A model generated the notes under the pieces. That model searched no databases and was not told the origin of the DNA. It saw nothing but the letters and a program-made list of their open reading frames with translations. A program made the translations under genes and the position numbers. A stretch of 64,000 nt of DNA from Cladocopium goreaui (taxonomy: Eukaryota > Sar > Dinophyceae > Suessiales > Symbiodiniaceae): contig CAMXCT020000311.1 in assembly GCA_947184155.2 (NCBI GenBank), positions 186,001 to 250,000 of the forward strand. Direction: 5' to 3'. This document shows, piece after piece, positions 40,558 through 50,500 of this stretch (positions are counted from its first letter, which is position 1; each line of letters opens with the position of its first letter).

Positions 40558-42783
40558 TTAGGCCCCGACTGCATTCCAACCTTTGCGACAGCCTGGATGG
40601 CCGCATAAGCTTTGGTTGCCACTCAATTGCAACTCCTGCACCGCTAAAAGTTTAGTCACTTCAAAATGACGGCCGCAAGCTGTCTGAATGACCTCTCTGT
40701 CACAACGCATGAACTGGGAAATCATGACATGCCATGTATTGCGATGGAGAGCCCCTACAACCTCATCAGCTATCTCCACCTCAGTGGTTCTGGTGGATTT
40801 GGCCCGAGGTTTGGACGCCGAGGAGCTGGAGGAGCTATCACTCTCACCTGAATCAGAAGATGAGGACGCTGCCACCTCGTCAATGTCTGCTGCTGGAAGT
40901 GCTGGGCCTTGTTCAGGCAACTCAAAGCTTTGTCCATGAAATGGCAGGAAACCCCAAGAGTGATCTGGTGCCGTCTTGTTGTATCTTTCCAACACAAAAT
41001 CTGGCTCTACCAGGGGAATTTGGCCACCTCTAGCGAGTGGTGTAACTGGTTTCCATCCACCATGAATCGCCTGAATAAGGGTCTGCTGGAGTTTGATGGC
41101 TCCATGAACGTCATCCCGACTGTAAAGTCTGGTGGATGAATTCCGAGCTTGGTGCTTTCCCTGAAGCCTCTTGTGTTCGTCGGACAAATCCAATTGTGTG
41201 GCCCAGGAAATCAATGTTGATTTGAGACCATGTATCGTATACGAACTCGGTGAAGTTCCTACTGAAAGAGGCTTTTGTTTCCATGGAAGAGACAGGAATC
41301 TGCGCAAGAAATACAGCCCCTCTGCGTAGCTCATGGGCTGCAATGGAACACGCAGACCGCTGGGTCCAATGCTTGGCAGCATGAAATCAATGTCGGCTGA
41401 TCCATACTGTGTCAACACCTCGTCCAAAGTTATCAAAAATTTATATAACCAGTTGTATGTCCCAGTTGACAGGAAACCAGCTGCCACAGCCCCGAACGGG
41501 GTTCCTGCTGACGATGTCTTGGTACGCCAGGCCAGTCCTCTAAGAATGGCACCATCCCATTGCAAGGATGTGGGTGCGGTGCGTTGTAAATCTGCAAATC
41601 TCAATCCTGAGAACAGGAGCAACAGGAAAGCCCCTAGAATCAAAATTTCATCCTGTGAAGTTTCCCGCACCAAGATATGCCGCTCAAATTGTGATAACAC
41701 ATACAAGCTGAAGGGCAAACTCTCACGCCTGTCATGGGGAATCTTCGTCTGAAATGAAGTCAGCAATGACCCAAATGCCACACCAAAAGGTTGAATCTGC
41801 AATTGTTTGTATCCCCATCTTAAAGCTTTGATCATCATTGACACTGATGATGTGGAATCCGACGAATGTCTGGATAAGTGCCCCGCCACAAGAATGTCCG
41901 CCAGGTTCATTTCCGTAAGCCCTTCTAGTTGAAGTCTCAAATCCACCAAGAGTGAATGGAAATTCTGAAGTGCAGAACAATACTTGATCAAGGTTGAAGC
42001 CGCGAAATTGTTGACCAGTCTCTCATAATGCTGTGTGCGATACGCACTGGTTTGCAGCTGTTCCAACAAAGGAGAAAAAGCTGTAAATAAAGAAATCACA
42101 GAATTCCACAGTGACATCACCAATGGTGAATTCGATGCTTGCCGAACCCTGGTAATGTCCGACGATCCAGGTCCCGACGGAAACTTCGTAACACCTGTAC
42201 GGCTTGCCAACTTCCTGGATTTGACAGGTGGTAGCATACATTCAACCGAATCCTCAAAATTGGTGGTCCCTGGCATGTCATGTTGCAGCTGCAAACTACG
42301 TGGAATGCTAACTTGAACATCTGGTGATTGCAAGCCACTTGAACGCTCTACAGGAGATGCAAAACTGGGTTGAGGATGCGACGGAGCTGCAAGCCCTCCA
42401 AACTGAAATGAAACAGGAGCCCTTGACTGCATGCGAGAAACTGACAAATCATGCCTGTATGCAGGTGCTGGTAAAGGTGCTGATTTACAGCTAGGTGGCC
42501 GTGAAATTGAACCTGAATTCTGAATTCTGTAGGTTGGTGAAACTGCCTCCGAAACGACTGACCAGTCTTCAAAGTCTCCCTCTGCGTCACTGGGATCCGT
42601 ACAAAAAATGTCTGCTCCATCCATGGTCAAATGAAGGTCCAAACGCACAGCTGTCGAAATGAAAAAGCAAGCCAGTATCAAACTCCAAGGTAAACGAATG
42701 ACTATGCAGCTGAAAGAATCGTCACTCAAACGACATGCAAATCCCAGTGAAATCAATACAGGGCCACCGACGATGCCCACCAT
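40558..42783 (-). CDS. Element 1 tyrosine recombinase, 741 aa
   Basis: The N-terminal ~220 residues are Ser/Pro-rich (Met at residue 54, MDGADIFC, is a plausible true start). A SAM-like helical domain follows (about 245-345: AASTLIKYCSALQNF). Catalytic series: Arg395 in LLFSGLRFADL, Lys422 in WRTKTS, His518 and Lys521 in TIHGLKSTLIS (the second Arg of HxxR is Lys), His544 in GKHQARN and Tyr554 in TRLYSRDDV. The protein would integrate a circular cDNA by site-specific recombination. The tail has a CGHPGCRKGW cluster. It is encoded upstream of Gag, unlike classic Ngaro/DIRS order. Confidence 0.82.
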   Translation of the reverse strand: MVGIVGGPVLISLGFACRLSDDSFSCIVIRLPWSLILACFFISTAVRLDLHLTMDGADIFCTDPSDAEGDFEDWSVVSEAVSPTYRIQNSGSISRPPSCKSAPLPAPAYRHDLSVSRMQSRAPVSFQFGGLAAPSHPQPSFASPVERSSGLQSPDVQVSIPRSLQLQHDMPGTTNFEDSVECMLPPVKSRKLASRTGVTKFPSGPGSSDITRVRQASNSPLVMSLWNSVISLFTAFSPLLEQLQTSAYRTQHYERLVNNFAASTLIKYCSALQNFHSLLVDLRLQLEGLTEMNLADILVAGHLSRHSSDSTSSVSMMIKALRWGYKQLQIQPFGVAFGSLLTSFQTKIPHDRRESLPFSLYVLSQFERHILVRETSQDEILILGAFLLLLFSGLRFADLQRTAPTSLQWDGAILRGLAWRTKTSSAGTPFGAVAAGFLSTGTYNWLYKFLITLDEVLTQYGSADIDFMLPSIGPSGLRVPLQPMSYAEGLYFLRRFLSLPWKQKPLSVGTSPSSYTIHGLKSTLISWATQLDLSDEHKRLQGKHQARNSSTRLYSRDDVHGAIKLQQTLIQAIHGGWKPVTPLARGGQIPLVEPDFVLERYNKTAPDHSWGFLPFHGQSFELPEQGPALPAADIDEVAASSSSDSGESDSSSSSSASKPRAKSTRTTEVEIADEVVGALHRNTWHVMISQFMRCDREVIQTACGRHFEVTKLLAVQELQLSGNQSLCGHPGCRKGWNAVGA

Positions 42784-42961
42784 GCGCAGCCCGGGAGGAC
42801 CGCAGGGAGTGCAAAGCTAAAGCAATGAAAAAGCAACAAAATGATTTGCACCTGAAATGATGCATGAAAAACCGTCTTGTTCAGTGGTAAACCCAGCAAA
42901 CGACATGTGTCAACGTAACCAAAGCAGTTGAAACCAAACACGCTGGTAAATGAGACCCAAA

Positions 42962-43086
42962 AAAAAAAATTGTTGAAAGCAACAGCAAACGCAGTTATGT
43001 TATGAATGCCACCTTGAGCCAAAATGTAGTGGTCAATCTATTTCATGAAATGCCCCCTACAAACAACACTGAACGAGTACAGTAAT
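42962..43086 (-). repeat. Element 1 repeat B, outer copy
   Basis: The 5' end of the element on its coding strand. It includes minus-strand CATTTTGGCTCAAG (43013-43026). Confidence 0.9.
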
Positions 43087-43200
43087 AAAAGGCGTGTAGT
43101 GCCACAACTGTCGTACTAAACGCTCACCCTCTGTAGGTTCAGTGTCACACACGCCGTAAATACCGCACCTGCCACCAAAATCTGCACTAAACGCTGTCAG
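43087..43200. repeat. Dispersed repeat shared with 34005-34115
   Basis: GGCGTGTAGTGCCACAACTG, CGCTCACCCTCTGT and TCTGCACTAAACGCT in the same order as the copy left of element 1. Confidence 0.6.
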
Positions 43201-43249
43201 TTTTCACACCGTGACTGCCAGAAGTATTTGTGAAAACACGAGAGCGGCG

Positions 43250-43789
43250 TGGCAGCTCTTTTTCACAGCTCGGACTTGAGCCAAACCGCACAGGTTTGAC
43301 AGCTCAGTCACTCTTCTTCTTAGAAGAGTCGTGCAGAGTAAAACGCAGTGACACTCAAACGTTCTCAAACTTCTCAAACTACTTCAAAAGAGTTAAGCTT
43401 CAAAAACGTTCTTCCAGCTTCTCCAAATAAAACGTCTTCAGCTCAAACTCACAAATAACCTACAAAACTCCTACCAAATAAGTTCACAACATCAAGTTCC
43501 TAAGACATGGGTCAAACAACATCCAAAAACACCAAAACCACAAAAACAAACGAAAATCCACCTCCAAGCTCTTCCATGCACAAACTGGTTCCATTTGGTT
43601 CCAAATTGGTTCCTACCTGGTTCCTATAGGTTCCTATGGGTTCTATAGTTCACAGATCGGTTCCTACAAACTTAAAATGGATACCTAACTGTTCACATGC
43701 ACATGCATTGTTCCAAGATAGGTTTAAAGATGTTCAAGTAGGTTCAAGGTGGTTCAGTACACTGTACATCCTCTCACCAAACTTTCACA
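43250..43789 (-). repeat. LTR, 3' copy (540 bp), empty SINE site
   Basis: Begins TG and ends CA. Its partner at 45377-46108 equals 540 bp once a 160-bp SINE-plus-duplication and a 32-bp tandem duplication are removed. A purine tract AAAAAGGGG (43790-43798, minus strand) directly precedes it, which sets minus orientation. Confidence 0.8.
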
Positions 43790-45376
43790 CCCCTTTTTGG
43801 ACAGTAGTGCTGTACACCGAAGTACCTATAGACTACCATACCGTTTGTAAGGCAACTAAGTTCTGAACCCACACAACTAAGTTCCAGACATCACCAACTA
43901 AGATCCATGCTCAACAACTAAGCTAGGAACTAGCGCACAGAAAACTCGAAGTGGTCCTGTGTTTTAATGGTGCCCTCAGATAGATGGATGTTTTATGAGA
44001 AACGTGTCTCTTTGGCTCCATCTTGTGATCATCATAGGGCAGTGGCAGCGGTGCAAAAGAGACCAACCAACCATACCCCATAACCATCTTTCTGAGTAAC
44101 CCACAACTTTGAAACTGAGTTCACAACTTCTGCACAAAGTTTTGTTTGAAAACGTTTGTCATTTGGAAACCTTGGTATTTGAAACTGTCTCACGTTTGCC
44201 ATCATCATATCATCTAAGTAAGGGGAAACTGGTGCCAAGGTCTGTCCTCTGGGTATGGCCTTGGTGTCCAGTTCTTTTTGGGTATTGGGATAGACCCCAA
44301 CGGGTACCAAGTGTCCAGGTCTCTGACTAATGGCCTTGGGAACCCTAACCCCTCAAACTAGGATCATTCAACCCTAATCCAAAACAAACTGAAACATGTT
44401 TTTCAAATCTGTTTTTCCAAATGCTTTGCAACGGTTTCCCGTCTCTTGGAACCTTGGCTTCTAAACCCTGTAACTTGGCAGTTGCAGACCTCTACAACTT
44501 CCTTGGTTATCAGCCCAACTTTGTATGGCAAAGTCTTGGTAGCTGAGCTGAATGCATTGAGCGCTGAACAGAGACAGCAGTGCTAAGCATTCCACAGAGT
44601 ATCCAAGAGTCCTAAAACTCTGGATGGTCTTTGCTAAGCGCTGGACATCCAGTTATGGAGACCCTCCCAAATCCAACATGTTGTGCACTGGGGTTCAAAC
44701 CCTTCAGAAGATAAAGCCAAACCAACAGTGACCAACGATCCATGGAGAAGGTCCACAACAGGAAACCCACTGCAACGCACAAGGACAGAACGTTCAGGAA
44801 GAGTCCAAAAACAGTTCAAGTTCAAGACAACTCCAATCAAGTTCCAAGAACATGCAACAAACAAACATGTTATGTTATGATCCTCAGCTGCAGGGGTATT
44901 TCATATGGCATTGCCATCTTTCTCATGACCCCTTGGCAGCTACATCATTGGATCATACAAGTACCTTAGTACAGAACAAAGAACAACAACAAACGACAGA
45001 GAAGTTGCAAAAACCGTCCAATGAGTCCACAAGGGTCCAACTAGTTACAACTGACATCAAAACAGATAACAGCAGTTAAACCTGATGACATCAAACTGCA
45101 ACACAGTGACATGAACATCCATGCAAACTGCAAAACTGGACATCTGCAAACCCCTATTCTGCTCCTAACGGCTCCAGCTTACTAGACGGCTCCAGCTCTG
45201 TACAAGGATTGCTGTCAAGAAAACGAAATGAAAACTGCAAACCAAAGTACATGAAAGTGCAACTGCAAACATCGACAGTGAATCCACTTCCATGCAACTG
45301 ATTGCACAGCAGATCCCATCTCTCCTTTTTCAAAGCTCATCGAACACTGATGCTGCTTGGAATGAACCTCGAGGCG
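43790..45376. other. Interior of the LTR pair; no gene supported
   Basis: Starts with the polypurine tract. The rest is GGTT/CAACT-rich non-coding DNA with only short frames. Immediately inside the 5' LTR the minus strand reads CGCCTCGAGGTTCATTCC, which does not match a standard tRNA 3'-end primer site. Confidence 0.45.
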
Positions 45377-46108
45377 TGGCAGCTCTTTTTCACAGCTCGG
45401 ACTTGAGCCAAACCGCACAGGTTTGACAGCTCAGTCACTCTTCTTCTCAGAAGAGTCGTGCAGAGTAAAACGCAGTGACACTCAAACGTTCTCAAAGGCG
45501 ACCCGATGGCTCAGTTGGTATGGCGTTGGTCTTGCCAGCGCTGACAGACTGCCGGTGGTGGTTCGAATTCCTGCTGGTCCACTCGGGGTCTCAAGTGCGA
45601 CCCGCCGAAAGGCAACGGGCGCCGACCACAAAAAAAGACACTCAAACGTTCTCAAACTTCTCAAACTACTTCAAAAGAGTTCTCAAGCTTCAAAAACGTT
45701 CTTCCAGCTTCTCCAAATAAAACGTCTTCAGCTCAAACTCACAAATAACCTACAAAACTCCTACCAAATAAGTTCACAACATCAAGTTCCAAGACATGGG
45801 TCAAACAACATCCAAAAACACCAAAAACCACAAAAACAAACGAAAATCCATCTCCAAGCTCTTCCATGCACAAACTGGTTCCATTTGGTTCCAAATTGGT
45901 TCCTAACTGGTTCCTATAGGTTCCTATGGGTTCTATAGTTCACAGATCGGTTCCTACAAACTTAAAATGGTTCCTAACTGTTCACATGCACATGCATTGT
46001 TCCAAGATACGTTACATGCACATGCATTGTTCCAAGATAGGTTTAAAGATGTTCAAGTAGGTTCAAGGTGGTTCAGTACACTGTACATCCTCTCACCAAA
46101 CTTTCACA
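45377..46108 (-). repeat. LTR, 5' copy, interrupted by a SINE
   Basis: Matches 43250-43789 across its length. It contains the SINE at 45497-45636 and a 32-bp tandem duplication around ACATGCACATGCATTGTTCC (about 45980-46045). Confidence 0.8.
45497..45636 (+). mobile_element. tRNA-like SINE with 20-bp target duplication
   Basis: A 140-bp insertion with an internal pol III promoter: A box TGGCTCAGTTGG (45507-45518) and B box GGTTCGAATTC (45560-45570). It ends in a 7-A tail. The target duplication GACACTCAAACGTTCTCAAA flanks it (45477-45496 and 45637-45656), and the uninterrupted site exists in the other LTR at about 43350-43369. The 3' part (CGACCCGCCGAAAGGCAACG) is SINE body, not tRNA. The boxes fix the plus orientation. 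Confidence 0.9.
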
Positions 46109-46246
46109 GTATTGCACATGCCAAGTAAAGCAAACCCGCAGGGGCTGTAGAAATTGCAACAAAACAAAAAATATAAGGATGAGGGAGAATTTTCGAGGCA
46201 AGCCTCGACGGCTGAAATTGGAGCAAGTGCACATGAATGTCTATAT

Positions 46247-46634
46247 GTTTCTAACACTCTCATGTTGGTATACTAGGGTGACATTAAAACCAAAACGGGG
46301 GAAGTGCATAAGTATGGTTGTATTCCGTATAGGTAAGCATGCGCCGCGTTTCATGTGTGCCGCTCGGGTATACGCGTAAACTGAACCAACCCTTTCGTGA
46401 AAATAAAACCACAGTCACATCACCGCCAATCTGGACAATTCAATCATTGGAAACATCTGTCGCTCAGCTTCACACTTTCTTTTTCAAACGGCGAGTCGGG
46501 GGACGATACCGATCTGAGTTTGCGTTCCGCATGGTTTTCTCACGTCGACTTGCCACCAAAGGTTTCACGTGGGTCGACTCACAAACTTTCACGCAAACTT
46601 GGCAAACTGACATTGTAGGCTTGTTTCTTCCCCC
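46247..46634 (-). repeat. Element 2 repeat A, outer copy
   Basis: 388 bp starting GTTTCTAACACTCTCATG, same as 47159-47546. Plus-strand frames inside it (for example 46339-46638) are repeated with the repeat and not called. Confidence 0.9.
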
Positions 46635-46666
46635 CTGAGGGGTGGGTTCAAAGACTCTTGGGTGGG

Positions 46667-47158
46667 AGAGCGAAAATTTCGTGATATCAAGTGCTCTAAA
46701 ATTTAAGAGCACCCTCCCTCCCTACCCTAGTTTGGGATGAAAAATTTCGAAATTGAAAACATAATCCGAAATCATTTCTCAAATAGGTTGCCAACAATGT
46801 TTAAATAGTGCAGTGTTTAAAAGTTTTGAGTTCCTGCAACGTTGTGTCAAACGCTTCTGAAATTCAAAAGGCCAACACAACAAATCACCTGGGGAAAAGG
46901 TTTTTCAAAACATTCCCTAGCAAACACAGGAACCCATCACTACACAGAACCGTGTCAGATTCCAATACACAGCAGGATCTCTAGATTCAGTCAGGCGTAC
47001 AACGCAGCACTACATAACGCTACACGCGCCGCAAGGCTCACCACTTAACCCAAATGCACAATCCCATAATCAACACCCTTAACCAACATGTACGCTTTAG
47101 GTCCATGACCTTACGCCGAGTATTAAGAAACAGAAGGATCAGCACGCTGAGCCTCAAC
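46667..47158 (-). repeat. Element 2 repeat B, inner copy
   Basis: 492 bp from AGAGCGAAAATTTCG to GAGCCTCAAC, same as 54061-54552. It abuts repeat A at 47158/47159. Confidence 0.9.
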
Positions 47159-47546
47159 GTTTCTAACACTCTCATGTTGGTATACTAGGGTGACATTAAA
47201 ACCAAAACGGGGGAAGTGCATAAGTATGGTTGTATTCCGTATAGGTAAGCATGCGCCGCGTTTCATGTGTGCCGCTCGGGTATACGCGTAAACTGAACCA
47301 ACCCTTTCGTGAAAATAAAACCACAGTCACATCACCGCCAATCTGGACAATTCAATCATTGGAAACATCTGTCGCTCAGCTTCACACTTTCTTTTTCAAA
47401 CGGCGAGTCGGGGGACGATACCGATCTGAGTTTGCGTTCCGCATGGTTTTCTCACGTCGACTTGCCACCAAAGGTTTCACGTGGGTCGACTCACAAACTT
47501 TCACGCAAACTTGGCAAACTGACATTGTAGGCTTGTTTCTTCCCCC
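47159..47546 (-). repeat. Element 2 repeat A, inner copy
   Basis: Directly follows the polyprotein stop (47572) on the minus strand. Partner of 46247-46634. Confidence 0.9.
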
Positions 47547-47571
47547 TATGGTTTCAGCCGATCAAGAGACT

Positions 47572-50500
47572 TCACAAAGCTTCGAATTTCACAAGCTCCG
47601 CCAGCTCAACGTCGAACTGGTCCCTTCTAAGAAAGTTCAAAACGTAGGCTGGCAACTGTATGTCACCGCAGTCAGTAGCATGAAGCAATTTGCCAAGTTC
47701 GGCTGACTTCCCACGTGACGGCAAATCAGCAGGGTTAGAAGCGCTCGGTACCCGCTCGCACCAAGCGCTACAAGGTAACACCACGTCCAGTAGGCTCAGT
47801 AAGGACACCATCAAGAACATTGCATGGGAAGGAGAGTTCCTCTTAATCAGAGTCATTCTGCTGGACTCGTTGTCAATGAACACAATCCCATACCGATTAT
47901 TCAGTTCTCTCCGTAAGTGCCACCTTACACATATGTAAGCAAACAATTCGATTTCACAAATTAATTGCTCACCAACTGTTGCTGTCCAGTAAGAGATCAA
48001 CACTGCCGGCACCTCACCTGCAAAGATGAGTCTCTGGCCAGACAAAGGGTCGTGAACCAGAGCGCCCCAGGTGCCTTTGCCATCTTCATAGGCCCCGTCC
48101 GTGTAAATGATCCACGGGAGGTCTGAGTCATGTAGGCGTATCCTCTTGGGCTGTACCTCTTTGGCAACTGTTAGCAGATAGTCACAGACCTGTCTGACAT
48201 CTGCCTGTGACACACTGTGGTTGTACGCCCAGGCGTTCAGGGCATGGGATCCAAGCTTGAAATGGTGGCCAAGTACAAAACCTCCAGCGAAGTTCATCAG
48301 CCCAGCCAACGACGCAACAAGGGACTTTGTTTTCCCCTCACCTTCCTTCACCAAATTTATCATTTCAACAATCCTTTCGATTCGGCCAGGTTTGTTCTGG
48401 ACCACTAGGTCACCAGTCCTGATATTTTCCAAGTTGAATTGTACCCCCAAAGCAACAGGTTGGCTGCAAAAATCTACAGCCTTCTTGCCTTGCACAGCAT
48501 GCCTCCAGCCCAAAACGTTCAGAAAGGCGTCAACTATTTTTGACGTCAAAGCAGCTAAGGGTTGTACTTCAAAAACCGGATAGTCATCATAAAAGACGCT
48601 TGTGAGGAGTCCAAACTTGTGAACCAGTAAGTGCCAAATTCCTCGGCTGATCTTGTTGAAGGAATATACCGAAGCCGAGGCACCAAACGGCAATGAACAT
48701 GTTGTGTACATACGCCATCCACCCTCACGGGTACTAAACCCCAGAACACCATGGCGCAACGATTGTCTGTGTATCGCCACTTGCTTGTAGGCTTTGCTGA
48801 GATCAATACATCTTCCAACCCAGGCCGGTCCTGCACTCATCGTAGGATGCCAAGCTCCGACCAACACTTCACCATTGCTAAGTTGGACTACCACTTGATC
48901 TCGCCTTGCAAGCACCACCATCACAAAACGCAAAAACCCCACGATAAAGTCAGTGTCCTGCAGCGCCAAGTAAGAGGATGAGGAGAAAGCGGCATTCACT
49001 CCAGAATCCTTGTAGTTGTCAATAACTCGGATCTTTCTCTCTTCCCCTTGGTATAAACAAAATCGTCGGGTCAAGCTCCAGTTGTCGGTGCCCAGTCTGC
49101 AGTTCAGTTGGTCTTCAGTGAAAGGCCCCTCCAAAAAGCCGGCTTCGACTTCTTCCTGACTTTCTTTTATGAGGTCTCGCTCCTGTTCAGCTTCCTCTGC
49201 AGTGATTGTTTTCCCCATCATCGCCCTGCGCTTCCAAACGGCCTGGTGATCCAACTGTTCAACCGTCATCACTGCAGGGGCATATTTCTTGAAGTATAGG
49301 GGAGACTCTGCCTCCTGTCCAGTCAAAGGTACCCCTTGTTCCATAAAGTTGCAAACATTCATGTCCGGGAACTGGGTTTCCATCAGCAGCCTCCTCCACA
49401 AAACCAACGCTTTGTCCTTAGTGACGGTGTTCACATGGGCCTCCATGCCAGCCCGCAACTTCTGCTCTTCTGACACCAGCGCCAATTTGAGTTTCATCAC
49501 CTCCTTCAAAACCGCAATCCTTTCTTGCGCTATCGCATGGGTCCCCATGGTGCACAGCCTGAACAAATTTCTTCTCAAAGCATCAGGAACAATATTAAAC
49601 TGTAGTGCAGGGTGCCTGAGATGTATGGCCCTGTCAAAGTGCTCTTCCGGTGAAAAATAAAACCCAATTTTGTAGAGGTCACTCTCATTGCTCCCCCCGG
49701 CTGCACAGCCTTTGTCGTTGTCTCCCCCAGTGTAGTTGAAAGGTTGTGCCAATACCTTGAAGGACCCAGTAAGCGGCAGCTCTTCCATAAACGCCACATT
49801 GCTGTATTCAGGTATGAGTTGTTCGCCCAACTTATGTTGTTTATCAGCTTGTTGCAAAAGATCCAAACGCAGGCGACGGATGGTTTGTTGAAAAAGGTGT
49901 TGAGGCAACTTGGCCGCTACTGCCGCCACCATTCGCTCCGCAAGCAATCGCGGATATTCAGCTTCAGCTGCCGTATTGAAAATCCAGTGAGGTCCCAACC
50001 TTTGGACCTTCCAGTTTGCATGGGTGTGTGAGCCATCACATTGGCCACCCAGGTGCTCAAAAATACCCGGAGTACCTTTCAGTCTGGTAGTCTTTGCAAA
50101 ATTGCTGCCATGCTGACATGCATCAAAGGTCGTGTCAGCCAAATTGAAATACCATTGCGTGTAATCAGCATTATTGCGCCGTTTCACCAAGAAGGCCAAA
50201 ATAGCCCATAACCATGATCTTTCAGGGTTTTCGATCGACACCCATAGCCCCAGCATGAAAATAATGAAAAGGATCCCTTCTGCAGCTTGATACACCTTGT
50301 TTGCACCATCCACTCTGCGTCGCTCTGCTGGCGACAAGTTCGCCAGGCCCATTAAGTGGTGTTGATCCCTCAAAGGTCTTGGTTGTGGTGCCCCTTTAGA
50401 AGTCAGCTTGTTGCTGACGGGTTTCTCTCTCGCCCTTGATGCCGTCCCACACGGCAATCCCATGTGCGTCCACTGCGGCTTCATGGTGTGATACATGTCT

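Larger units (their letters stand above)
34320..43086 (-). mobile_element. Element 1: tyrosine-recombinase (DIRS/Ngaro/PAT-like) retrotransposon
   Basis: 8767 bp with split direct repeats: B (42962-43086), gene block, A (35041-35324), B (34916-35040), a 310-bp unique segment, A (34320-34605). B copies and A copies are nearly identical (A differs mainly in a TA run), so insertion is recent. Minus-strand gene order is recombinase, CCCH Gag, methyltransferase-like/RT, RNase H. There is no LTR, integrase or protease. Relative to classic Ngaro/PAT (gag, RT, RH, recombinase) the genes are circularly permuted. Confidence 0.85.
43250..46108 (-). mobile_element. Non-autonomous LTR element (TRIM/LARD-like)
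   Basis: Two 540-bp LTRs enclose about 1.6 kb. The 5' LTR is 45377-46108 and the 3' LTR is 43250-43789. The interior has a polypurine tract but no Gag, RT or integrase. A short minus-strand frame at 44032-44310 (VSPYLDDMMMA) faintly recalls a YxDD box but is not convincing. No clean target duplication is seen. Confidence 0.6.

Noticed and set aside
44032-44310. YLDDMMMA frame as a reverse transcriptase relic
   Set aside because: Only the YxDD-like word fits; surrounding RT blocks are absent, so chance is more likely.
45497-45575. A functional tRNA gene
   Set aside because: A and B boxes are present, but a closed cloverleaf with paired acceptor ends is not evident, and the unit has a SINE body, A tail and target duplication.
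46339-47706. Two identical plus-strand frames (MRRVSCVPLGYTRK…)
   Set aside because: They lie in the two A repeats of element 2 and run antisense to its genes; duplication explains the identity.
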